Assembly (NCBI GenBank): GCA_009833045.1
Contig: WUUP01000008.1
Location: 1 to 64,000 of the forward strand
Origin: Saprospirales bacterium GYS_P2D
Lineage (GTDB): Bacteria; Bacteroidota; Bacteroidia; Chitinophagales; Saprospiraceae
Length of the DNA stretch: 64,000 nt
Direction of reading: 5' to 3'
Shown: piece after piece, positions 1 through 7,358 of the stretch
Numbering within the stretch: the stretch's first letter is position 1
Layout of the letters: the number at the start of each line of letters is the position of its first letter
Made by a program: the position numbers and the translations under genes
Notes under the pieces: model-generated
Databases searched by the model: none
Told to the model about the DNA's origin: nothing
Seen by the model: only the letters and a program-made list of their open reading frames with translations

Positions 1-104
1 GTGGTTATAGCGAAGGGGAACCACCTCTTACCATTCCGAACAGAGAAGTTAAGCCCTTCAGCGCCGATGGTACTGCTACGGTGGGAGAGTAGGTCGCTGC
101 CAGC
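1..104 (+). rRNA. rrf: 5S ribosomal RNA (5' end clipped by window edge)
   Basis: The first ~104 bases read as a bacterial 5S rRNA: the conserved loop region CCGAACAGAGAAGTTAAGC, the later GCCGATGGTACTGC and GGGAGAGTAGG blocks, and a 3' GCTGCCA that should pair with the 5' end. The partner strand begins at base 1 (GTGG), so a few 5' bases probably lie outside the window. A strong hairpin terminator follows at once. The 16S and 23S genes are presumably upstream, outside the window. Confidence 0.93.
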
Positions 105-113
105 TAATTTTAT

Positions 114-145
114 AAAGCCGAGTCTAAACAGATTCGGCTTTTTTT
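114..145 (+). terminator. Rho-independent terminator of the rRNA operon
   Basis: An AAGCCGA / TCGGCTT stem with a ~12-base loop is followed by a run of T, ten bases after the 5S rRNA. It overlaps any TTG start at 144 for the next gene, which argues for the ATG at 153 or 162 instead. Confidence 0.85.
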
Positions 146-152
146 GTTTATA

Positions 153-680
153 ATGCTCACAATGTTAATTCTGGAGTTTCAAGCGAAGGTATCACGATTT
201 GATAGTAGTAATGTTTATCAGCATTATCTGAGTGTTCCTATAAGAATAGCAGATCAAGCCAAAGACCTTGGAATTAATCGATTTGTAGCTTTAATAAATG
301 ATTTTGTTTCCCTGAGATGTGCAATTCTATCAGCAGGTGAAGGAAATGGATATTACATACTACTGAACAAGGATTTGATTAAAAGCCTTAAGCTTCAAAT
401 AGGTGATGAGGTCAAAATGAAACTTACTGAAGATAAAAGTAAATATGGAGCAGACTTGCCTGAAGAAATAGAAGAGCTTTTCTACCAAGAGCCTGAATTT
501 GACAGGTACTTTCACGAGTTATCGCCAGGTAAACAGCGTGGTCTACTACATCTCGTCAATAAAATAAAGACTCCTTCGAAAAGAGTAGAGAAGGCTATTA
601 TAATATCGAGATACCTAATTGAATCTCGAGGAGAGCTGGACTATAAGGAGTTGAATGCAGCTTTTAGACGAGGTATATAA
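153..680 (+). CDS. YdeI/OmpD-associated family protein (DUF1905 plus OmdA-like C-terminus)
   Basis: A soluble protein of about 175 residues. The N-terminal half fits the DUF1905 beta-barrel-like domain (start of type LEFQAKV, then GNGYYILLNKDL and LQIGDEV). The C-terminal half fits the helical bacteriocin-protection/YdeI domain, with the typical order PEEIEELF, SPGKQRGLLHLVNKIKTPSKRVEKA. The reading frame is open from a TTG at 144, but that lies in the rRNA terminator, so ATG 153 (or 162) is preferred. The biochemical role of the family is unclear. It stands alone, convergent with the lipoprotein gene that follows. Confidence 0.8.
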   Translation: MLTMLILEFQAKVSRFDSSNVYQHYLSVPIRIADQAKDLGINRFVALINDFVSLRCAILSAGEGNGYYILLNKDLIKSLKLQIGDEVKMKLTEDKSKYGADLPEEIEELFYQEPEFDRYFHELSPGKQRGLLHLVNKIKTPSKRVEKAIIISRYLIESRGELDYKELNAAFRRGI

Positions 681-684
681 GTTA

Positions 685-1155
685 CTATTTAATAGTATCA
701 CTGATTTTATTCCAATCTAAGGAATTGCTTAAATCTTCTAAATCTGAAGCTATATCCTTTAGATTTTGCGGAGCTACAGCTTTATGTATATCAATTCTAT
801 AATCATTATACGTCAAAACGATCGAAGGAAGGTCTACTATGAATTCTCTTTTGTAAGATTTATTAAGAGATAAAAAGGAGGCATCTTCAAATTTGTTGAT
901 GATGTTGTCATATTCTTCTTTTGAGAGTGATCCTGTAAAGGTCCCAATTTTATCTGTAAAGCGTATGCCTTTATAAACAGTGCTATAGTCATCAAAAACT
1001 TGGAAGACAAAAACTGGGCATTCTCCATAGCAAGGAGTCTTTTTGAGTTGGATTATCATTTTCTTTTCTTCCGAGAGTGTGTCAGTAACAAGCTCCTCTT
1101 GACTTTTGCATGATATAATGCTGAAGACTAATATAATGCCCCACAATATTTTCAT
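685..1155 (-). CDS. DUF6438-type lipoprotein
   Basis: A 156-residue protein with a short hydrophobic leader ending in a lipobox (IISCKS, Cys at about residue 16), so probably anchored in a membrane. The mature part has the TPCYGECPVF motif followed by a Tyr/Phe-rich strand pattern, which I recognise as the DUF6438 domain of Bacteroidota lipoproteins. Function unknown. It ends 5 bp from the convergent YdeI-like gene and is separated from the upstream SPFH gene by a terminator, so it is probably its own unit. Confidence 0.75.
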   Translation of the reverse strand: MKILWGIILVFSIISCKSQEELVTDTLSEEKKMIIQLKKTPCYGECPVFVFQVFDDYSTVYKGIRFTDKIGTFTGSLSKEEYDNIINKFEDASFLSLNKSYKREFIVDLPSIVLTYNDYRIDIHKAVAPQNLKDIASDLEDLSNSLDWNKISDTIK

Positions 1156-1186
1156 TATGTATAACTATTTATGTCTTTTATAGATG

Positions 1187-1214
1187 AAAAAAGGGAGTGA
1201 ATTGCATCACTCCC
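1187..1214 (-). terminator. Rho-independent terminator after the SPFH gene
   Basis: An 8-bp GGGAGTGA / TCACTCCC stem with a 6-base loop and a T6 tract when read on the minus strand. It lies 16 bp beyond the stop codon of the prohibitin-like gene. Confidence 0.85.
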
Positions 1215-1229
1215 TTAAGAAAATCAGTA

Positions 1230-2081
1230 TTAATTATTCAGTATTAGTGGTAATCCTTCGCCGCCACCACCAACGATGACTACTTTACTGTTGGGCGATT
1301 GAGCTAATTCGAGAGTAGCTTCAATACCTTTATCTTTTAAGATTTTGTCTGAAAGTGAAGCATTCAATATTCTGTTAGCATCAGCTTTGGCCTGGGCCTC
1401 GATGATCTTTCTTTCTGCTTCTTTACGCTCTCTTTCCAATTTAAAGTCAAACTGAAAGGCTAACTGCTCTTCTTCGAGCTTTTGTTCGATGGCGGCTTTC
1501 AATTTATCCGGTAGTTGAACAGATCTGATCAGAATTGCATCAAGCGTAATATACTTGCTTTGGATAGCTTTTTGGGTCTGTGTAAATATTTCATCTTGAA
1601 TGGCTTCTCTCTTGGTAGAATACAGTTCTTCTGGTAGATACTTACCGATGACTTCACGGGTGGCAGATCTAATTTCTGGAGTGATAATCCTATCAGAGTA
1701 TTTAGGTCCAATTTCATCATGAAGATATCCTATTTTATCAGGTTGTGGCATATAGCGATATGACAACTCAACAGCGATAGAAAGTCCATTTTTAGATAAT
1801 ACATCCATCGTGCCTGTAGACTCATTAGTACGGACATCGTATACTATCATGTCATCCCAAGGCATTACAACATGAAATCCTTGATCATATATTTTTTCTT
1901 TGTTGATCCCACCTGCAAAACGTTTAAACTTAACTCCTTTTGAACCAGGAGGTATAGTAATAAAGGTGGTGTTAGTAAGCAAAGAGAAGAGGAGTATTGC
2001 TAAAAATGCGTATATGATATACTTAGTAATGTTAGTCCCTTGGAAGGGATTTTTGTTTTGATTAATATTAATTGTAGCCAT
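1230..2081 (-). CDS. Prohibitin-like SPFH-domain membrane protein
   Basis: A 283-residue protein with a cytoplasmic N-tail, one transmembrane helix (about residues 19-40) and an SPFH/band-7 domain. Recognisable pieces are IPPGSKGVKFKRFAGG, QGFHVVMPW, YDVRTNE and TPEIRSATREVIGKY, followed by a charged coiled coil rich in Glu/Arg/Ala (about residues 205-250) and a Gly-rich tail. Prohibitins form membrane ring scaffolds and modulate membrane proteases; the exact bacterial role is not established. It has its own terminator downstream, and a 45-bp gap separates it from the glycosyltransferase gene upstream. Confidence 0.88.
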   Translation of the reverse strand: MATININQNKNPFQGTNITKYIIYAFLAILLFSLLTNTTFITIPPGSKGVKFKRFAGGINKEKIYDQGFHVVMPWDDMIVYDVRTNESTGTMDVLSKNGLSIAVELSYRYMPQPDKIGYLHDEIGPKYSDRIITPEIRSATREVIGKYLPEELYSTKREAIQDEIFTQTQKAIQSKYITLDAILIRSVQLPDKLKAAIEQKLEEEQLAFQFDFKLERERKEAERKIIEAQAKADANRILNASLSDKILKDKGIEATLELAQSPNSKVVIVGGGGEGLPLILNN

Positions 2082-2126
2082 TTATCAATTTAATTTAATG
2101 TTATCTATTTTATCAACAGGGATGAA

Positions 2127-3098
2127 TCACTGAAAGTTCTTGTCAATGAGTTCATTAAGTGCTGAAGTAATCATTGGGACGGTTATATCATTGAGACATT
2201 TCATATGTCTTTTTGGACAGGTGGAAACACCATATTTAGAACAAGGTCGACATTTTAGTTCTGAATGTTCTATATGTATACTCTTATCCTCCTGCAAATG
2301 GCCGTAGTATGGACTAAAGCCAAATTCCTGATTGGTGCTACCCCAGACAGCAATGATTGGTTTTTGGAAAGCAGCGGCAATATGCATGACCGCTGTATCT
2401 CCTGTAATGACGATATCCGAAGATTGCACGGTGGAAAGTAACTCAGGGATAGTCAGCTTGTTAATTAGATTTATGGTATTGTGATATTTATGATTTATAG
2501 ATCCAGTAACATCAGCTCCTCCTGTTAGAGTAAAACGTATATTTTGAGAAAAGGATGAGGTAATAATACCCTCGGCTAAGCTGAAAGGGATTCTTTTAGT
2601 GATCGTACTTCCACCAAGATTAATCAGGATTTTGAATTCAGAATTGTTAATAGTAGGAGAGGAGTTGGAGTATAGATCCATGCCATGCCCATCATCTGTG
2701 ATGCCGAGATGGGAGATTGAGTCAAAATGTCGGTCAATCACATGATGAGCATTCAGCTTATTAATACCTGCTAATAGATATAGCCATTTACCAATTGGTT
2801 TTTTGTCGGTTTTAATAACTCGAACCTTGAAAAATTTGGTAATCCCTCTACTCTTTCGACCATTGTGTAAGTCAATTATTATATCAAAATGATACTTTTT
2901 AAGCATTTCAATAGTAGTGCTGGTGTAGCAATGCAGCTGATCAATGTGAGGATTGTCAACTAATATTTCGGCATATTGAGTCGTGGTCAAATAGTGTAAT
3001 TCAACTTGAGGGAGTTGCTGTTTAAGACAACGAATAATAGGTGTTGTCATTATGACGTCACCCATAGAGCTCAGCCTGATAATGAGTATTTTTTTCAC
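2127..3098 (-). CDS. Glycosyltransferase family 9 (heptosyltransferase-type)
   Basis: A 323-residue GT-B enzyme. The N-terminus (ILIIRLSSMGDVIMTTP) and the nucleotide-sugar side (GDTAVMHIAAAFQKPIIAVWGST, about residues 235-255) are the two hallmarks of ADP-heptose:LPS heptosyltransferases. It probably adds a sugar to LPS core or a related envelope glycan at the inner membrane face. It starts with GTG directly after the stop of the upstream lipoprotein gene (TAAGTG), so the two are likely translationally coupled. The acceptor and donor cannot be read from sequence. Confidence 0.88.
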   Translation of the reverse strand: MKKILIIRLSSMGDVIMTTPIIRCLKQQLPQVELHYLTTTQYAEILVDNPHIDQLHCYTSTTIEMLKKYHFDIIIDLHNGRKSRGITKFFKVRVIKTDKKPIGKWLYLLAGINKLNAHHVIDRHFDSISHLGITDDGHGMDLYSNSSPTINNSEFKILINLGGSTITKRIPFSLAEGIITSSFSQNIRFTLTGGADVTGSINHKYHNTINLINKLTIPELLSTVQSSDIVITGDTAVMHIAAAFQKPIIAVWGSTNQEFGFSPYYGHLQEDKSIHIEHSELKCRPCSKYGVSTCPKRHMKCLNDITVPMITSALNELIDKNFQ

Positions 3099-3548
3099 TT
3101 ACATCACAGGGTTCTTAGGTTTACTCAGCCGGTTTAGGTTTTGATGTAGGATACGTAGACGACTATCTGGTCGAGAATTTGATCCTCCCCAAGTCCATGC
3201 GAGAGTGTCGCTATCTTCTGATTCATATCTCACAAAATAGCTCATATTACCTGGTTCGTCCAGAGGTTGGTACTCTCTCCGCATGTCTTCTAAAATGCTG
3301 AACATCTGAGCAGAGACCTCTCTATCAATAGGTGATAGTTTTTGGTACTCAGCATTGATTCCGTCTTTTCTATATAATTCGCCATCAGGCAATAGAACAT
3401 ACTCTGTATATAATCCAGCAAATCCACCATAGCTGCCATAACAGATCTTGTTACTATTATCTGGAGTGAGAAGAGCTGTAGGCTTGCATGCGACCATGAG
3501 TAATAGACTAATCAGAATAAGAGTGATGATACCGTATAGATAATTCAT
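3099..3548 (-). CDS. Hypothetical lipoprotein
   Basis: 149 residues with a hydrophobic leader and a lipobox (LLMVACKP, Cys at about 21). The mature part shows a repeated Tyr/Gly strand pattern (CYGSYGGFAGLYTEY, LLPDGELYRK) and an acidic/aromatic C-terminal half. I do not recognise a named family. It directly abuts the glycosyltransferase gene and is probably co-transcribed with it, so an envelope role is an inference from context. Confidence 0.65.
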   Translation of the reverse strand: MNYLYGIITLILISLLLMVACKPTALLTPDNSNKICYGSYGGFAGLYTEYVLLPDGELYRKDGINAEYQKLSPIDREVSAQMFSILEDMRREYQPLDEPGNMSYFVRYESEDSDTLAWTWGGSNSRPDSRLRILHQNLNRLSKPKNPVM

Positions 3549-3645
3549 GTCATATTGAAATAAGCTATGGTAAACTTAAGTGAATTTTTCTAATATCTGT
3601 GGTTTGATCTATTTTGCAGACTTATACTAAAAGTGTGAAAATCAA

Positions 3646-4179
3646 ATGGTCGAATCTGGGAAATCCATCAAAGAGAGGGCGGCAGACTACTACCGTGGTG
3701 AGCGTATCAGCAATGTGCTGCTTTTTTCGGTGGGTGGAGCTGCTATCGTATGGACCCTTTTATTGTTTTTGTGGAGACAGGGCAATCTAAGTGCAGGATT
3801 ATTTTATAGTGCATTTCCGTTGGGAGCATTTTTTGTTTTGACAGGCGGCTATCGCTTTTGGCGTTCTTTTAAGCGTTTTGATGCTATCAAGAATGAGCAA
3901 ACCGGTGAGGATTTTTTGAAAGGAGAGGAATATAGTCACTTGCTGGGTAGGGCTGATAGGTTTAGGAGGAAGCGCAAGGTAGACTTTATTGGTCTTTTGG
4001 TGGGTTTTGTCATGGTGGGTGTATGTATTGCTTTTAGCTTCAATCACGTCTTGCTGAGTACGGCCATCAGCATTACAGGTTTTTCAGCTATTTTATTAGT
4101 GTATGATCTATTTGGCCAGTTTAGGACGGAGGAGGTCATACATCACATAGAGAAACAAAAAAAAGAGCAGGATACATGA
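3646..4179 (+). CDS. Hypothetical four-helix membrane protein
   Basis: 177 residues with four predicted transmembrane helices arranged in two hairpins (about 23-43, 51-70, 112-132, 135-155), linked by a basic cytoplasmic loop, with a charged C-terminal tail (EKQKKEQD). No catalytic motif or known family recognised. Monocistronic between a divergent lipoprotein gene and the DinB operon. Confidence 0.65.
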   Translation: MVESGKSIKERAADYYRGERISNVLLFSVGGAAIVWTLLLFLWRQGNLSAGLFYSAFPLGAFFVLTGGYRFWRSFKRFDAIKNEQTGEDFLKGEEYSHLLGRADRFRRKRKVDFIGLLVGFVMVGVCIAFSFNHVLLSTAISITGFSAILLVYDLFGQFRTEEVIHHIEKQKKEQDT

Positions 4180-4384
4180 TCCCGCTCCATCTCAACTACT
4201 AAAACCTATATAAAACTGTGAAAACTCTCGCTCACTGATCGCTCAGTGTGGTCGAGTATCACCTATAAGTTGTCATTTTAAAGTATGCTCATACTTATTT
4301 TTCACGACGATAGGATAAAAGTAAGTGAGAGAGGATCTTACAAAAAGAGGGGAAACCCGACATTATAGAAATAAATAACAGATA

Positions 4385-4864
4385 ATGAGTTTATCCACTG
4401 ATCTAAGGACACTGGTAGCACAATCTATATCGTCTCTCAGTAAAATGAATGAAGCTGAAGTCATTAAAAAAAGATCTCCTGACAGCTGGTTAAAAAAAGA
4501 AATACTTGGTCATCTGATAGATTCGGCTATCAATAATATCAGAAGAGTGGTGGTCGCAGGATCACAGGATCATTTGATTTTTGACGGATATGATCAGGAT
4601 CTGTGGGTGAGAGCTAATAATTATCAAGAAAGAGAATGGACGGACATCATTGATACTTGGACGAGATATAATCATCATTTTTCTCAAATAATCTGCGAAA
4701 TCGATGAGGAGCTACTGAGCCGTAAGAGTCTCTTACATAATTATCATTTGATAGGGTTTGGTAAAGTGGAGTCTGATGAAGAGGTCTCACTATCTCAGCT
4801 GATCGAAGACTATATTGCCCATATGAGGCATCATCTGAATCAAATACTGGATAGCAATGAGTAA
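4385..4864 (+). CDS. DinB-family (DinB_2) four-helix-bundle protein
   Basis: 159 residues, all-helical. Two histidine-bearing motifs (LGHLIDSAINN at about 38-48 and IAHMRHHLNQIL near the C-terminus) match the metal-binding pattern of the DinB/YfiT-like superfamily. Some superfamily members are thiol transferases or hydrolases; the substrate here is unknown. It overlaps the next gene by 8 bp and heads a three-gene operon with a Nudix hydrolase and a BLUF photoreceptor. Confidence 0.8.
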   Translation: MSLSTDLRTLVAQSISSLSKMNEAEVIKKRSPDSWLKKEILGHLIDSAINNIRRVVVAGSQDHLIFDGYDQDLWVRANNYQEREWTDIIDTWTRYNHHFSQIICEIDEELLSRKSLLHNYHLIGFGKVESDEEVSLSQLIEDYIAHMRHHLNQILDSNE

Positions 4865-5417
4865 AAAAATAGAAAAATGGGAAGTGATCGGCTCAAAATA
4901 TCTAATAGATCGGAAACCATGGCTGACTATCCGTGAAGACAAACTGCGCATGCCGAATGGCAGTATCATGGAGTCGTACTATGTCTATGAATATCCTGAC
5001 TGGGTCAATACTATAGCTATCACTAAAGATGGAGAGTATCTCATGGTACAACAATATCGTCATGCTATAGGTGAGATCAACTACGAGCTCTGTGCTGGTG
5101 TCTGTGATGATGAAGATGACAGCCCAATGATAAGTGCGCAGCGTGAGTTGCTCGAAGAGACAGGCTATGCTGGTGGAGAGTGGAGTCACTGGATGACAAA
5201 CACTGCTAATCCAGGAACTCATCAAAACAAAACTCACTGCTATCTCGCAGTAGGAGTAGAAAAAGTGGCTGATCAATCACTGGATAAGACTGAGGATATC
5301 GCAGTGCATTTGATGAGTCGAGCCGACATAGTAGCATTATTAGAGTCAGATGCGATCCGTCAGAGCTTGCATGCAGCGGCTCTATGGAAGTATATTGCTA
5401 AGACAAATGAAAAATGA
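4857..5417 (+). CDS. NUDIX hydrolase, ADP-ribose pyrophosphatase-like
   Basis: 186 residues in the ADP-sugar pyrophosphatase style: an N-terminal strand region (WLTIREDKLRMPNG, YYVYEYPDWVN), LMVQQYRHAIG before the Nudix box, and a Nudix box around residues 80-104 ending QRELLEETGY. The catalytic RExxEE core is intact, but the spacing between the first Gly and the Arg is one residue longer than the textbook motif. Likely hydrolyses a nucleoside diphosphate-X such as ADP-ribose. It overlaps DinB upstream (8 bp) and the BLUF gene downstream (ATGA), indicating coupled translation. Confidence 0.87.
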   Translation: MSKKIEKWEVIGSKYLIDRKPWLTIREDKLRMPNGSIMESYYVYEYPDWVNTIAITKDGEYLMVQQYRHAIGEINYELCAGVCDDEDDSPMISAQRELLEETGYAGGEWSHWMTNTANPGTHQNKTHCYLAVGVEKVADQSLDKTEDIAVHLMSRADIVALLESDAIRQSLHAAALWKYIAKTNEK

Positions 5418-5863
5418 TAATGATAGAAATACTATATACGAGTACAGCTGTCACTGAAGATATAGATCGAGATCTCAAGGAAATATTAGAAATATCACTC
5501 TCTAATAATAAGCACGATGAGGTCACAGGAATCTTAGTACATAATGAATCAAGCTATATGCAGCTATTAGAAGGACCTGAAGAGAAGGTAGAAGCTTTAT
5601 TTCAACGGATACAAAATGATTCTCGGCACACACTGGTGAGGGTGATCTGGAGACATGAGATCTCAGAGCGATCATTTGACTCATGGTCTATGGGATATGT
5701 GAATATGGCTAAAGTAGAATCTAAAATGCTCGAGGGATATGAGCAATATGGAGGAACGAATCTCAACGAAATAAAAAAGAGTGAGGTAGAATCTACTGGA
5801 AAAAGTCTCCTAAATATATTGGGCAAGATGCTGGCAATGCAAGAAAAAGAGGAATCCAGCTAA
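5414..5863 (+). CDS. Short BLUF-domain blue-light photoreceptor
   Basis: A 149-residue single-domain BLUF (FAD-binding) protein. With the start chosen here, the flavin-site residues fall at Tyr8, Asn31, Gln50, Trp91 and Met93, which is the numbering I remember for PixD-type short BLUF proteins. Motifs: ILYTSTA, VTGILVHN, YMQLLEGP, SWSMGY. All residues needed for the Tyr-Gln photoswitch are present. There is no output domain beyond a short C-terminal helix (LLNILGKMLAMQ), so it should signal by protein contact. Translation is coupled to the Nudix gene through ATGA. Confidence 0.92.
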   Translation: MIMIEILYTSTAVTEDIDRDLKEILEISLSNNKHDEVTGILVHNESSYMQLLEGPEEKVEALFQRIQNDSRHTLVRVIWRHEISERSFDSWSMGYVNMAKVESKMLEGYEQYGGTNLNEIKKSEVESTGKSLLNILGKMLAMQEKEESS

Positions 5864-5876
5864 AGCTGGACTCCTC
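5843..5876 (-). terminator. Terminator of the fasciclin gene, overlapping the BLUF stop
   Basis: A GAGGA-TCCAGCT stem (12 pairs with one mismatch, 2-base loop) runs into a T5 tract on the minus strand, 17 bp past the fasciclin stop. The stem covers the stop codon of the convergent BLUF gene, so it may also fold at the end of that transcript. Confidence 0.75.
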
Positions 5877-5893
5877 CACAAATACATAACTAA

Positions 5894-6820
5894 CTATAGA
5901 CTTGGAATAATAACTCTCTCTAATACATGGATTACACCATTAGTCGCCTGTACATCGGTCAATACTAATGTTGATGCTTGTCCAGTTTGATCTATTATTT
6001 TTGGCTCACCGTCGAGATCTACCGTGAAATCCTGTCCGCTGACTGTCGTTACAGACATACCATCAGTCAGATCTGAAGATGTCACATTAGCACCTCCCAC
6101 TACATGATAAGTTAATACTGTAGCCAACTGAGCTGTAGATAGTGAGGCAACTACCTCAGAGATCGCTGAGAATGCAGAATTAACTGGTGCGAATACTGTG
6201 AAAGGCCCATCACCAGATAAAACACTCACTAAGTCGCCATCGGCAGATCCTAATGCCCCTACTAATGTGCTGAAATTACTATTAGCCACAGCATGACCTA
6301 CGATGTCGAGTGGCATGATTACTTTATCTACTATGTGTATGACACCATTGTCTGCGTCTATGTCTGCAGTAGTGACATTCACATCTGCGTTAAGGGTTAC
6401 ACTGTTTCCATTTTTCTCTACTAATAAGGATAATGCTGCATCATTAGGTCCAGAAGTAGATGCAGTGCTGACATATGATTGACCAGCGTTGATATCGCCA
6501 GACATGACCTCTGCCCCGAGAACGTGATAGAGTAGTATGTCTGTCAGCGCTTCATCAGAGATCGTGTTAAGATCTACACCGAGTGCAGCGAATGCAGCGT
6601 CTGTGGGCGCAAATACGGTAAAATTACCATTGCCTTGTAATGTGGCAGTCAGACCTGTACGATTTAAGGCACTGACCAAAGTTGAAAAATCAGGATTGGC
6701 AGCGGCGATGTCTACTATGGTGTTAGTCTCTACTACCACATCATCGTCATCATCACTGCATGAGTAAAAGCCTGTTAAGCCGGCAAAAGCAAGTAATAAG
6801 AAAATTGATTTGAATTGCAT
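5894..6820 (-). CDS. Lipoprotein with two fasciclin (FAS1) domains
   Basis: 308 residues with a signal peptide and lipobox (GFYSCSDD, Cys at about 21), an acidic linker (DDDDD) and two FAS1 repeats (about 35-168 and 172-306). Each has the H1 box (GNFTVFAPTDAAFAAL; GPFTVFAPVNSAFSAI), the YH core (LLYHVLG; LTYHVVG) and the closing NGVIHVVDKVI/NGVIHVLERVI. FAS1 proteins are surface adhesion modules, so it probably sits on the cell surface and mediates cell-cell or matrix contact. Confidence 0.93.
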   Translation of the reverse strand: MQFKSIFLLLAFAGLTGFYSCSDDDDDVVVETNTIVDIAAANPDFSTLVSALNRTGLTATLQGNGNFTVFAPTDAAFAALGVDLNTISDEALTDILLYHVLGAEVMSGDINAGQSYVSTASTSGPNDAALSLLVEKNGNSVTLNADVNVTTADIDADNGVIHIVDKVIMPLDIVGHAVANSNFSTLVGALGSADGDLVSVLSGDGPFTVFAPVNSAFSAISEVVASLSTAQLATVLTYHVVGGANVTSSDLTDGMSVTTVSGQDFTVDLDGEPKIIDQTGQASTLVLTDVQATNGVIHVLERVIIPSL

Positions 6821-7044
6821 GATATTAATTGATTTAGTATACCATGTAAATTCAATTGTGAATCTTTTTGTTTAAGCAAAACCAATAAAAAGATAAACAA
6901 TAGTGGTTTTTACGGATAAGGGTTTTTCTGATTATATGTGTCTTTAATGATGAAAGAAGCTAAAAGCGACCGATCATAATTCTTTTTTAAAGTGTTAAGA
7001 AAAGTAAGAATCAGAATATTGGTATCGTTTTAGAAGCAAACCCC

Positions 7045-7224
7045 ATGATGATGAAGAAGAGAGAAAATATAGTTTTGTTGATTTTGTCGGTTATGGCATT
7101 TTTCGCTATCCTCAGCGTACTCAAAGAAGTAGAAGCTGCAGAGCAAGCAGAATCAAATAAGGTTGACTATGCAATAGTATCACAAAGCGATACTATTGAT
7201 TGGTCTCTTTTGAATATTGCATGA
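7045..7224 (+). CDS. Small exported or membrane protein, 59 residues
   Basis: An ATG ATG ATG start leads into a basic N-terminus (MMMKKREN), a hydrophobic stretch of about 16 residues (IVLLILSVMAFFAILSV) and a polar acidic tail ending in WSLLNIA. This is the layout of a small secreted or single-pass membrane protein. It is too short for a standard ORF cutoff. No family recognised. It fills the gap between the fasciclin and subtilase genes and runs in the direction of the subtilase. Confidence 0.5.
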   Translation: MMMKKRENIVLLILSVMAFFAILSVLKEVEAAEQAESNKVDYAIVSQSDTIDWSLLNIA

Positions 7225-7358
7225 TTAAAAGTGTTATATATTGAAAATGATTCCGAAAGCGAATCATTTGTCTGTAGTGTGAATAAATAGCCATTTATAG
7301 TTAATGTCAAATATGTGTGGTTTTGTACTTTTAGAGTATAAACTAACACATACTTCAA

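Noticed and set aside
144-152. TTG start of the YdeI-like gene
   Set aside because: It lies in the T tract of the rRNA terminator and adds three residues; ATG 153 or 162 is more likely.
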